The notes under the pieces were generated by a model. That model was not told the DNA's origin and searched no databases. It saw only the letters and a list, made by a program, of their open reading frames with translations. DNA of 26,019 nucleotides from MAG-120531 sp963934855 (GTDB lineage: Bacteria; Bacteroidota; Bacteroidia; Flavobacteriales; Flavobacteriaceae): NCBI GenBank assembly GCA_963934855.1, contig CAWWAC010000025.1, forward strand, positions 1-26,019. Reading direction: 5' to 3'. The position numbers and the translations under genes were made by a program. This document shows positions 8,701-15,532 of this stretch, one piece after another. The first letter of the stretch is position 1. Each line of letters starts with the position of its first letter.

Positions 8701-9527
8701 CTGTGCCATTAGGAGAGCTGGTCACTATAAGATATGAGCAGGGGCCTCAGGTAATTAAAAGTGAAGATACTTTTTTAATAGGCTATGTGCTCTTTGACAA
8801 GCTGGACGGCTTTGCAGAAGTAAATGTAGTAGAAAATGCACAGGCATTAATTAAACAAAAAATAAAAGCTGGCGAATTAATATTACCTAAAGGAATTAGC
8901 TATCAGTTTGCAGGAACCTATGAAAACCAGTTACGAGCAGAAAAAACACTTTCTGTAGTGGTCCCATTAGCCCTAATAATTATCTTTTTAATTCTGTATT
9001 TTCAGTTTAAATCTGTGAGTACCTCACTGATTGTATTTACAGGAATTTCCGTGGCTTTTGCTGGTGGTTTTATTATGATATGGCTGTATGGCCAAGATTG
9101 GTTTTTCAATTTTAGCTTCTTTGGCGAGAATATGCGAGACCTATTTAACATGAAAACCATTAATTTAAGTGTAGCGGTATGGGTTGGATTTATAGCCTTA
9201 TTTGGAATAGCTACAGATGACGGTGTGGTCATGGCCACTTACCTTACACAAACCTTTGAGCGTGAGAAACCAACTCATAAAAATGAGGTTAGACACGCAA
9301 CACTAGAGGCTGCAGAAAAGCGCATTCGTCCTTGTTTAATGACTACAGCTACCACCATTATTGCCTTACTCCCTGTATTGACCTCTACAGGGAAAGGAAG
9401 CGATATAATGATCCCAATGGCCATACCCATATTTGGTGGAATGGTCATAGACATTACCTCTTACTTTATTGTACCCGTTTTATACAGCTGGAGAGAAGAG
9501 ATTAAATTAAAAAGATTAAACAAATGA
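5784..9527 (+). CDS. cusA: CusA-type Cu(I)/Ag(I) efflux RND transporter
   Basis: A 1247-residue inner-membrane proton-driven pump of the heavy-metal-efflux RND family. Features include an N-terminal helix, AVDAIPDIGENQQIVFT typical of CusA/CzcA, GIAIAIGTMVD with the proton-relay Asp430 in TM4, and a second-half core of GFIALFGIATDDGVVMATYL. The three methionines that line the metal path of E. coli CusA (573, 623, 672) all have counterparts: Met686 in LLMPTSLP, Met736 in APLFMYEN, Met848 in RLVMLQTG. This points to monovalent Cu/Ag rather than Zn/Co/Cd. It is about 200 residues longer than E. coli CusA. Much of the excess is an extra hydrophobic block at about 540-635 (three or four helices) and an acidic periplasmic insertion at about 743-815. 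Its stop overlaps the next gene's start by 4 bases (ATGA), so it is coupled to the outer-membrane channel. Confidence 0.93.
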   Translation: MLNKAIKYLIENKLVAVLMLTLFVGWGIVNAPFNWNTGFLPSNPVAVDAIPDIGENQQIVFTKWQGRSPQDIEDQITYPLTASLLGIPGVKTIRSSSMFGFSSIYIIFEEDIEFYWSRSRILEKLNSLPTNLLPDGVNPALGPDATGLGQVYWYTLEGRDEKGNTTGGWDLQEVRSIQDYYVKYALSGASGVSEVASIGGYVQEYQIDVNPEKMRQYKIGLAQIVKAVKESNQDIGAQTLEINQAEYLVRGLGYVKSIADLENAVVSSENFTSLRIKDLAQVSLGPAARRGILDKEGAEVVGGVVVARYGANPMEVINNVKTKIEELKGGLPSKVLADGRTSQLTVIPFYDRTELITETLDTLKEALTLEILITILVIIIMVFNLRASILISGLLPLAVLMVFISMKLFNVDANIVALSGIAIAIGTMVDVGVILAENMIRHMEDQKLSSNENGIAYTTNEIIYNATAEVSGAILTAVLTTIISFVPIFTMIGAEGKLFRPLAFTKTMALSASLIIALFIIPPLAAYLFRKQKIKKSFRYLLNVLIMILGVIAIIYGYWLGLVLIAFGVVALLTFNEILSKVRANLINITIASGAIVILLATYWRPLGFDRNIVVNLIFVSIICFGILGLFSLFRKYYSQILKWALAHKILFLIIPLSVLISGIWIMNNTGKEFMPSLNEGSFLLMPTSLPHAGVEENKRVLQQLDMAVASIPEIETVVGKSGRTESALDPAPLFMYENMIQYKSEYMHNTTGKKQRYKVNEQGFFIMKNGSVSANPNINTDNKLSFANNFPIDSKHLIEDEDGDFYRNWRPEIKNPNDIWNEIIRVTKLPGVTSAPKLQPIETRLVMLQTGMRAPLGIKVKGQDLAQIEAFGLQLETILKEVEGVKEQAVFADRIVGKPYLLIDIKREQLARYGISVMDVQEIIQVAVGGMPITQTVEGRERYGVRVRYPRELRGNPDQLKKIYVPVSSGSPVPLGELVTIRYEQGPQVIKSEDTFLIGYVLFDKLDGFAEVNVVENAQALIKQKIKAGELILPKGISYQFAGTYENQLRAEKTLSVVVPLALIIIFLILYFQFKSVSTSLIVFTGISVAFAGGFIMIWLYGQDWFFNFSFFGENMRDLFNMKTINLSVAVWVGFIALFGIATDDGVVMATYLTQTFEREKPTHKNEVRHATLEAAEKRIRPCLMTTATTIIALLPVLTSTGKGSDIMIPMAIPIFGGMVIDITSYFIVPVLYSWREEIKLKRLNK

Positions 9528-10741
9528 AAAATGTAATAAGCATCCTGTTTTTGTTTCTTACTGCCTCTGTGGTAAAAGCACAAGAATTGCAATACTTTAT
9601 TCTAGAAGCAGAAAATAACAATCCTGAGATAAAAGCCTTTAATCTCCGTTATAATATTGCAGAAGAAAAAGTAAATGAAGTGAATTGGGTCCCCAACACA
9701 GAATTCAGTGCGGGTTATTTTGTGAGCGAACCTGAAACTAGAACTGGACCGCAAAGAGCGCGGTTTTCTGCAAGACAAATGCTGCCTTGGTTTGGCACTA
9801 TAACAACCAGAGAAAATTATGCAACTGCCATGGCCAATGCAGAATATATAGAAATAGTAATTGCAAAACGCAAACTGTCTCTTTCTGTCTCTCAGTCATA
9901 CTTTGGACTCTACGAAATAAAAGCGCAACAAAGGGTACTTAGTAAGAATGTTCTGTTATTAAAAACCTATGAGAAAATAGCGCTTAAATCATTAGAAGTT
10001 GGCAAAGCCTCTGCAGTAGATGTTCTTAGATTGCAGATTAGACAAAATGAGCTGCAACAACAAAAAGACCTATTAGATGAGGCGTATTTAGCTGCTCAAA
10101 TTAGCTTTAATAAATTGCTTCATAGAGAGGGAGCAACGGAATTAATAATTCCCAATGAACTGTTTTTGCCAAATGAAGACGTGTTGCCTATTAAGGGTGT
10201 TTTAAGCCTAAATCCAGAGTTGCTTTTATATGACAAACGCTATGAATCTGTTGCAAAAGAAGAACTGCTAAATAAAAATGAACTAAACCCAATGATAGGT
10301 TTTGGCCTAGATTATATTCCAGTTTCTGAACGTACAGACATGAACTTCAATGACAATGGAAAAGATGTTTTTATGCCAATGATGACTGTTTCCATTCCTC
10401 TTTTTAATAATAAATTTAAGTCTATTACAAAACAAAATGAACTGAGACAGTTAGAAATTAACTCTCAAAAAGAGAGTAGATTAAATATTTTAGAAACTGC
10501 TTTTGCTAAAGCTATATCAAGGCGCAATCAGGCAAAAATTCAATCCTACACGCAAGAGAAAAACTTAAAACAGGCTCAGGATGCTGAAGAAATTCTCATC
10601 AAAAATTATCAAACTGGCACTATTAATTTTAATGATATTCTAGACATACAAGAGCTACAGTTAAAGTTTCAAATGAACCAAATAAGTGCTGTAACTAGTT
10701 ACTACACACAAACTGCTATTATTAATTATTTAATTAACTAA
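9524..10741 (+). CDS. TolC-family outer-membrane channel (CusC-like)
   Basis: A 405-residue outer-membrane efflux protein, with a signal peptide ending near VVKAQE (about residue 20). The OEP fold is recognised from the two-fold repeat of long helices separated by beta segments: LSLSVSQSYFGLYEIKAQQRVLSKNV in the first half, and FNDILDIQELQLKFQMNQISAVTSYY closing the second. It should form the trimeric exit duct for the CusA/CusB complex. Unlike E. coli CusC it has no lipobox, so it is not predicted to be lipid-anchored. It is also slightly short for the family. The start overlaps the CusA stop by 4 bases. The functional assignment rests on operon position more than on sequence. Confidence 0.88.
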   Translation: MKNVISILFLFLTASVVKAQELQYFILEAENNNPEIKAFNLRYNIAEEKVNEVNWVPNTEFSAGYFVSEPETRTGPQRARFSARQMLPWFGTITTRENYATAMANAEYIEIVIAKRKLSLSVSQSYFGLYEIKAQQRVLSKNVLLLKTYEKIALKSLEVGKASAVDVLRLQIRQNELQQQKDLLDEAYLAAQISFNKLLHREGATELIIPNELFLPNEDVLPIKGVLSLNPELLLYDKRYESVAKEELLNKNELNPMIGFGLDYIPVSERTDMNFNDNGKDVFMPMMTVSIPLFNNKFKSITKQNELRQLEINSQKESRLNILETAFAKAISRRNQAKIQSYTQEKNLKQAQDAEEILIKNYQTGTINFNDILDIQELQLKFQMNQISAVTSYYTQTAIINYLIN

Positions 10742-10752
10742 ACATCTATACT

Positions 10753-11451
10753 ATGAAAAATTCTATAATCATTTTATCCATTTTTCTATTGGCTTCTTGC
10801 AAAGAAACTCCTAAAAAGGAAACAGAAGTAAAAACAGAAATAACAGCAAAACAAGGAAAAGAATATACTTCTGCATATGTGTGCCCTATGCATTGCACAG
10901 GTAGTGGCAGTGATGTGGAAGGCAGTTGTAATAGCTGCGGTATGACGCTGGTTAAAAATGAAGCCTTTACTTCAAAAATAATAGCCACTGAAAAAAAAAT
11001 ACTGAGTCCGCATACCAGTGCAATGGCTATGATAGGTGACGCACATGTTCATATTGATTACTCATCCCCTGGCGTAAGAGACCGCATTATTTTTGGTGGT
11101 CTACTCCCTTACAATGCTGTTTGGCAGGCTGGAGCACACCAAGCCACTTGGATTGAAACCAATAAAAACCTCACATTTGCCGGCAAGCAGCTAAAGGCTG
11201 GCAAGTACGGCTTCTTTGTTATTCCCAACAAAGAAGTGTGGACTGTTATTTTTAATTCAAACTGGGACCAGCACGGCAAAGATGAATATTCAGAAAATGA
11301 AGATGTACTGCGCTTTGATATAAATCCAAAAATGTTAGAAAATATTCAAGAACATTTAGAATATAAAGTAACAGAGATTAGTAATTCACAGGGCACTATT
11401 AGCCTGAGTTGGGAGAAACAAATTATTAAATTTTCATTTGAGGTAAATTGA
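10753..11451 (+). CDS. lipoprotein with heavy-metal-binding domain fused to DUF2911
   Basis: A 232-residue lipoprotein (lipobox LLASC, lipidated Cys16). Residues about 41-68 are a heavy-metal-binding domain of the variant form CPMHC...CNSCGM (Cys44, Met46, His47, Cys48, Cys59, Cys62, Met64). The first block carries an extra cysteine where the usual version has proline, and the spacing to the second block is one residue longer. Residues about 88-230 are a DUF2911 domain, recognised from VHIDYSSPGVRDR, IFGGLLPYNAVWQAGAH, and LKAGKYGFFVIP. DUF2911 has no known activity. Its position between the CusC-like and CusB-like genes suggests an envelope copper scavenger or chaperone feeding the pump; this is inference. 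Confidence 0.85.
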   Translation: MKNSIIILSIFLLASCKETPKKETEVKTEITAKQGKEYTSAYVCPMHCTGSGSDVEGSCNSCGMTLVKNEAFTSKIIATEKKILSPHTSAMAMIGDAHVHIDYSSPGVRDRIIFGGLLPYNAVWQAGAHQATWIETNKNLTFAGKQLKAGKYGFFVIPNKEVWTVIFNSNWDQHGKDEYSENEDVLRFDINPKMLENIQEHLEYKVTEISNSQGTISLSWEKQIIKFSFEVN

Positions 11452-11452
11452 G

Positions 11453-11989
11453 ATGTTAACAAGAAAAACAGAATTAAAAATTAGAAAAGCACACCGGTAT
11501 TTAGGCGTTTTTTTAGGACTGCAATTTTTAATGTGGACCATTAGTGGTATGTATTTTAGCTGGACAAATATTGACGAAATTCACGGGGATCATTTTAAAA
11601 AAGAACTTACAGAGCGCGAAGCAATAAAAGTAGCAGAGCGCTATATGCTAGCAAGCTTAGAATTTGAACAAATACAAAGAATAGAAACGGTGGGAGCTCA
11701 TCACGAATATAGAGGAAAGCCACTGCCAGCTTATGAAATCTCTTATAAAACTGATGAAAACTTAAAAGCTTATGTAGCCATTGAAAACGGTGCTTTTCAG
11801 ACGGTAAGACACAGAGAATGGCGTTGGTTTGATTTCCTATGGATGACACATACCATGGATTACCAGGGCCGTGACAATTTTAACACTATTGTTCTAAGAG
11901 CATTTTCTTTCTTAGGTTTAATCACTGTATTAAGTGGCTTTTTACTGTGGTTTATAAGTTCTGCCACTATTAGAAAATTAAAAAAATAG
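11453..11989 (+). CDS. PepSY-type two-helix membrane protein
   Basis: A 178-residue inner-membrane protein with helices at about 17-37 and 148-168 and a roughly 110-residue periplasmic domain between them. HRYLGVFLGLQFLMWTISGMYFSW at the N-terminus and EAIKVAERYM in the loop are typical of PepSY-associated membrane proteins. His14, His83-His84, His120 and His133 (in WMTHTMDY) are candidates for heme or metal contact, as in related PepSY reductase-like proteins. The start codon comes one base after the previous stop (TGA, then G, then ATG), so it is tightly coupled within the copper cluster. Family members are linked to iron or copper uptake and membrane reduction, but the exact role here is unknown. 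A Cu(II)/Cu(I) redox helper is one possibility. Confidence 0.75.
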   Translation: MLTRKTELKIRKAHRYLGVFLGLQFLMWTISGMYFSWTNIDEIHGDHFKKELTEREAIKVAERYMLASLEFEQIQRIETVGAHHEYRGKPLPAYEISYKTDENLKAYVAIENGAFQTVRHREWRWFDFLWMTHTMDYQGRDNFNTIVLRAFSFLGLITVLSGFLLWFISSATIRKLKK

Positions 11990-11993
11990 CAAT

Positions 11994-13763
11994 ATGAAAA
12001 AAAGCATCTTTTACCTTGCTTTGGCAACAATTACCGGACTCCTTGGGGGTTATGTAATCTTTGGCGACAATTCTGACATTAGCAATAAAGAAACCTCTGA
12101 GAATCACAAGCACACTCAAGGGACAGAGAATGAAATGTGGACCTGTTCTATGCACCCACAAATAATGAAAACAGAAGCGGGCGATTGTCCAATTTGCGGA
12201 ATGGATCTAATCCCTGCAGCCTCTAGTGCAGAAGGCCTTGCTGCTAATGAAATTAAAATGACTAACAATGCAATGGCACTGGCTAATATTCAAACAAGTT
12301 TTGTAGGTGTAGGCACCTCGAAAGGGGGAGAAACAACCGTTTCCCTATCTGGAAAAATTATAAATAACCAAGAAAACAATTCTATTCAAGCCAGCTATTT
12401 TGAGGGACGTTTGGAGCAATTAAATATAAATTACGAAGGGCAACTAATAAAACAAGGACAGTTATTGGCTACTATTTACGCGCCAGAGTTAATAGCTGCA
12501 CAACAAGAGTTAATTACTGCTGCCTCACTAAAAGAGACACAAGCAGAATTGTACCGTGCAGTTCGTATGAAATTAAAATTGTGGAAGCTTTCAGAAAATC
12601 AAATAAATGAGATAGAAACCTCCGGAAAAGTAAAAGAACGATTTCCCATATACGCTACTATTTCAGGAACCGTGTTAACAGTGCTAGCGGCAGAGGGTGA
12701 TTATGTAAAACAAGGACAACCCATTTTAAAGGTCAATAAGCTACATTCTGTTTGGGCTGCTTTTGATGTCTATGAAAGTCAAATTTCAAAATTTCAAAAA
12801 GGACAGCAAATTACAGTATCTACTACTGCATATCCAAATAAGGAATTTAAAACAGTCATATCCTTTATTGACCCTATTGTTAATAGTGAAACCCGTATAG
12901 TAAGCATCCGTGCCACACTAAATAATACGGATAATTTATTTAAGCCCGGGATGTTTGTGACTGGTAAAATTAAACCCTTAGCTCCCGTCCAAGAATCCTT
13001 AATAAGCATTCCTGCAACTGCAGTTATGTGGACAGGAGAGCGCTCTTTGGTTTATGTAAAGACCCATCCTAAAGAAGCTATTTTTGAAATGCGAGAAATA
13101 ATTCTTGGTAGGCGTAATGGAGATTTCTATAGCGTTACAGCTGGAATAAAAAATGGAGATGAGATTGTTACCAATGGCACCTTTACTGTAGATGCAGCCG
13201 CACAGTTACAAGGCAAAAAATCCATGATGAATAAATCTGGCAATAAAACCACCACAGCCCACCAAGGTCATATAGGAATGAAAGCACCAACAGAGAAGAA
13301 TACCAATGCTTCAGCTAAAATGAAACTACCGCAAGGGTTTGTAAAAGAGTTTCAATCTGTTGTTACAGCATATCTTAAAATGAAAAATGCCTTTGTTAGC
13401 AGCCAATCTAGGGAGATTTCAATTTTTGCAGAAGCCACAAAAAAAACACTAATATCTATAGACCTAACCTCTTTAGCAAAGATGGAGCAATCACATATAA
13501 ATAATAGCATTAAAATACTCAGTGTCATTGCAGAAAATGAAGATTTAGAAAAACAACGTGAAAATTTTGTGATTCTAAATGAAAATATAGTGGCTCTTAC
13601 TATGAATTTAAAAGGCTTAGAAGTCCCACTCTATGTTCAAAAATGCCCCATGGCCAACAATAACAAAGGCGCAATTTGGCTAAGTAAAGAAAAAAATATT
13701 TTCAACCCTTATTTCGGAGATAGTATGCTTAGATGTGGAAGTATTATTGAAGAATTAAATTAA
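11994..13763 (+). CDS. cusB: CusB-like RND adaptor with N-terminal HMBD and C-terminal DUF3347
   Basis: A 589-residue periplasmic adaptor joining the CusA-like pump and the outer-membrane channel. Layout: N-terminal membrane anchor (about 4-23); His-rich linker; heavy-metal-binding domain CSMHP...CPICGM (Cys51, Met53, His54, Cys65, Cys68, Met70); membrane-fusion-protein core at about 115-405 with lipoyl-like halves (YFEGRLEQLNINYEGQ and ATISGTVLTVLAAEGDYV) and a beta-barrel; a Met/His-containing linker (about 406-440); and a DUF3347 domain (about 445-585) ending in KCPMANN...GAIWLS...NPYFGD..LRCGS. That last domain supplies Cys551, Met553, Met578 and Cys581 as likely copper ligands. It may stand in for CusF, which is absent from the window. 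The gene is last in the cluster, 4 bases after the PepSY gene. Being longer than E. coli CusB (about 400 residues) is explained by the two added domains. Confidence 0.92.
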   Translation: MKKSIFYLALATITGLLGGYVIFGDNSDISNKETSENHKHTQGTENEMWTCSMHPQIMKTEAGDCPICGMDLIPAASSAEGLAANEIKMTNNAMALANIQTSFVGVGTSKGGETTVSLSGKIINNQENNSIQASYFEGRLEQLNINYEGQLIKQGQLLATIYAPELIAAQQELITAASLKETQAELYRAVRMKLKLWKLSENQINEIETSGKVKERFPIYATISGTVLTVLAAEGDYVKQGQPILKVNKLHSVWAAFDVYESQISKFQKGQQITVSTTAYPNKEFKTVISFIDPIVNSETRIVSIRATLNNTDNLFKPGMFVTGKIKPLAPVQESLISIPATAVMWTGERSLVYVKTHPKEAIFEMREIILGRRNGDFYSVTAGIKNGDEIVTNGTFTVDAAAQLQGKKSMMNKSGNKTTTAHQGHIGMKAPTEKNTNASAKMKLPQGFVKEFQSVVTAYLKMKNAFVSSQSREISIFAEATKKTLISIDLTSLAKMEQSHINNSIKILSVIAENEDLEKQRENFVILNENIVALTMNLKGLEVPLYVQKCPMANNNKGAIWLSKEKNIFNPYFGDSMLRCGSIIEELN

Positions 13764-13854
13764 AAATTTATGTAATTCCATCTTATTAAAAGGGAAGGCT
13801 TTTATTTGCTGGATTTCTTTTTCAGAAGAAACTGTTTTAATAATCATAGACTAT

Positions 13855-13868
13855 AGCAAAGGCTTGCT
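13855..13868 (+). terminator. weak hairpin after the copper cluster
   Basis: AGCAA (13855-13859) and TTGCT (13864-13868) enclose an AGGC loop and are followed by TTATTTTAT. The stem is only five pairs, so this is a weak candidate for the end of the cus transcript. Confidence 0.25.
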
Positions 13869-13918
13869 TTATTTTATAAATGTAAAAAAAAATGAAATTA
13901 CTAAAGCATTTTTAAAAG

Positions 13919-13926
13919 TACCTTTG
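13919..13926 (+). promoter_or_regulatory. perfect -7 box abutting a start codon
   Basis: TACCTTTG matches the Bacteroidota -7 consensus TAnnTTTG exactly and ends four bases before the ATG at 13931. If used, transcription would begin at or next to the start codon, giving a leaderless or nearly leaderless mRNA. No clear TTG is seen at the -33 position. Confidence 0.5.
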
Positions 13927-13930
13927 TGTT

Positions 13931-15499
13931 ATGAGTGTATTGGTGCAAATTGTCATTAAACCTTCCCAACAAGAAGAACTAGATTTTATTTTTAAATCTG
14001 GGCTCTTTAAGGCTAAACTACAAGCCCATGAGGTGGTAGATTGGCGCATAAGAAAACGTTCTTTAGATGCCAGAAAAACCAATATAAAACTCAATCTCCA
14101 ATTGGAGTTTTGGAAAAAGGGAGAAGAGAGAGAAAAGGTATCGGCCTGGAAGGCCAAAGAAATAGATCCTAGCAAAAAGATAGCCATAATAGGAGCCGGG
14201 CCTGCAGGTTTATATGCAGCATTAAGGGCCTTAGAGGCAGGGCTTATGCCTATAGTATTTGAGAGAGGAAAAGATGTGCGGGCCAGAAGAAGGGATTTAG
14301 CGGCCATTAATAAAGAACAACTCGTAAATTCAGAGTCTAATTACTGCTTTGGAGAAGGTGGGGCAGGTACTTATTCTGACGGAAAACTTTACACCCGCTC
14401 TAAAAAAAGAGGCAATGTACTCAAAGCCCTGGAGTGGCTAGTACATTTTGGCGCACAAGAAGATATTTTAGTAGATGCCCATCCTCATATTGGAACCAAC
14501 AAATTACCGGCTATTATTACGGCCATGAGAGAAGCTATCATTGCGGCTGGAGGTGAGGTGCATTTTAACGCCAAACTTACAGACATACAATTAGAAAACG
14601 GGGCCCTCAGCGGACTTCAAATTAATGAGGGAAACTGGCAGCCTTTTAAAGAGGTGGTGCTGGCTACTGGACATTCAGCCAGAGATATATTTTACCTACT
14701 TCACAAAAGAGGGGTGCTTATAAAGGCTAAGGCATTTGCGCTGGGCGTTAGGGCAGAACACCCACAAGAACTCATAGACCAAATTCAATATCACGGAGAC
14801 ACAGATAACCCCTATCTACCACCAGCTTCTTATGCACTGGTAGAACAAGTAAATGGCCTGGGTGTCTATTCTTTTTGTATGTGCCCTGGAGGCATTATTG
14901 CGCCATGTGCCACAGAACAAAATGAGGTGGTGACCAATGGCTGGAGCCCAAGTAAACGCAACAATCCTTACGCCAACTCAGGAATAGTGGTAAGCGTAGC
15001 TCCAGAAGACCTTCCTAATTTTACACCCAATGACCCATTTGTGTGTTTGGACTTTCAGAAAAAAATAGAACAAGATTGCTGGGAGGCAGCTGGAAAAACA
15101 CAAAAGGTGCCTGCCCAAAGAATGATAGATTTTGTAACGGGAACCCTTTCTAAGGACTTTCCTAAGACCTCATATCAGCCTGGTATTACTTCTGTAAACC
15201 TGAGCGAAGTATTGCCTCCTCTAATCTCTAAAAGACTTAAGAAAGCCTTTAAAATATTTGGTCAGAAAATGAAAGGCTACTACACCAATGAAGCGGTCTT
15301 ACACGCTCCTGAAAGCAGAACCTCCTCTCCTATTTCTATTCCTAGAGACCCAGAAAGCCTAGAACATATAGAAATCAGAGGGATTTACCCCTGTGGAGAA
15401 GGAGCTGGCTATGCTGGAGGTATTATCTCTGCAGCCATTGACGGGATAAACTGTGTGGACGCTATTGCAAAAAAATTAGAAATGAGCGCTAAAAACTGA
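13931..15499 (+). CDS. FAD-dependent oxidoreductase of the COG2509 type
   Basis: A 522-residue cytoplasmic flavoprotein. An N-terminal domain (about 1-75) precedes a Rossmann FAD-binding motif IAIIGAGPAGLYAAL (GxGxxG at 88-93). The family-specific glycine-rich block CFGEGGAGTYSDGKLYTR (139-156) follows. Further on are EVVLATGHSARDIF, then YSFCMCPGGIIAP with paired cysteines, and a C-terminal FAD motif CGEGAGYAGGIISAAIDG. Relatives are annotated as uncharacterised FAD-dependent dehydrogenases; the substrate is unknown. The conserved N-terminus (MSVLVQIVIKPS) supports the chosen start even though it lies only four bases after a -7 box. It is convergent with the efflux operon, with only 33 bases between stops and no hairpin there. 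Confidence 0.88.
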   Translation: MSVLVQIVIKPSQQEELDFIFKSGLFKAKLQAHEVVDWRIRKRSLDARKTNIKLNLQLEFWKKGEEREKVSAWKAKEIDPSKKIAIIGAGPAGLYAALRALEAGLMPIVFERGKDVRARRRDLAAINKEQLVNSESNYCFGEGGAGTYSDGKLYTRSKKRGNVLKALEWLVHFGAQEDILVDAHPHIGTNKLPAIITAMREAIIAAGGEVHFNAKLTDIQLENGALSGLQINEGNWQPFKEVVLATGHSARDIFYLLHKRGVLIKAKAFALGVRAEHPQELIDQIQYHGDTDNPYLPPASYALVEQVNGLGVYSFCMCPGGIIAPCATEQNEVVTNGWSPSKRNNPYANSGIVVSVAPEDLPNFTPNDPFVCLDFQKKIEQDCWEAAGKTQKVPAQRMIDFVTGTLSKDFPKTSYQPGITSVNLSEVLPPLISKRLKKAFKIFGQKMKGYYTNEAVLHAPESRTSSPISIPRDPESLEHIEIRGIYPCGEGAGYAGGIISAAIDGINCVDAIAKKLEMSAKN

Positions 15500-15532
15500 T
15501 AAGAAAGTGGCTTTACAATTAGAAAAATCTTA

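Noticed and set aside
13912..14307. 131-residue minus-strand ORF over the start of the COG2509 gene
   Set aside because: It is antisense to a conserved FAD-binding region and has no family features; the plus-strand frame explains the sequence.
15500..15532. Terminator between the COG2509 gene and the TolC gene
   Set aside because: The 33-base spacer between two convergent stops shows no inverted repeat.
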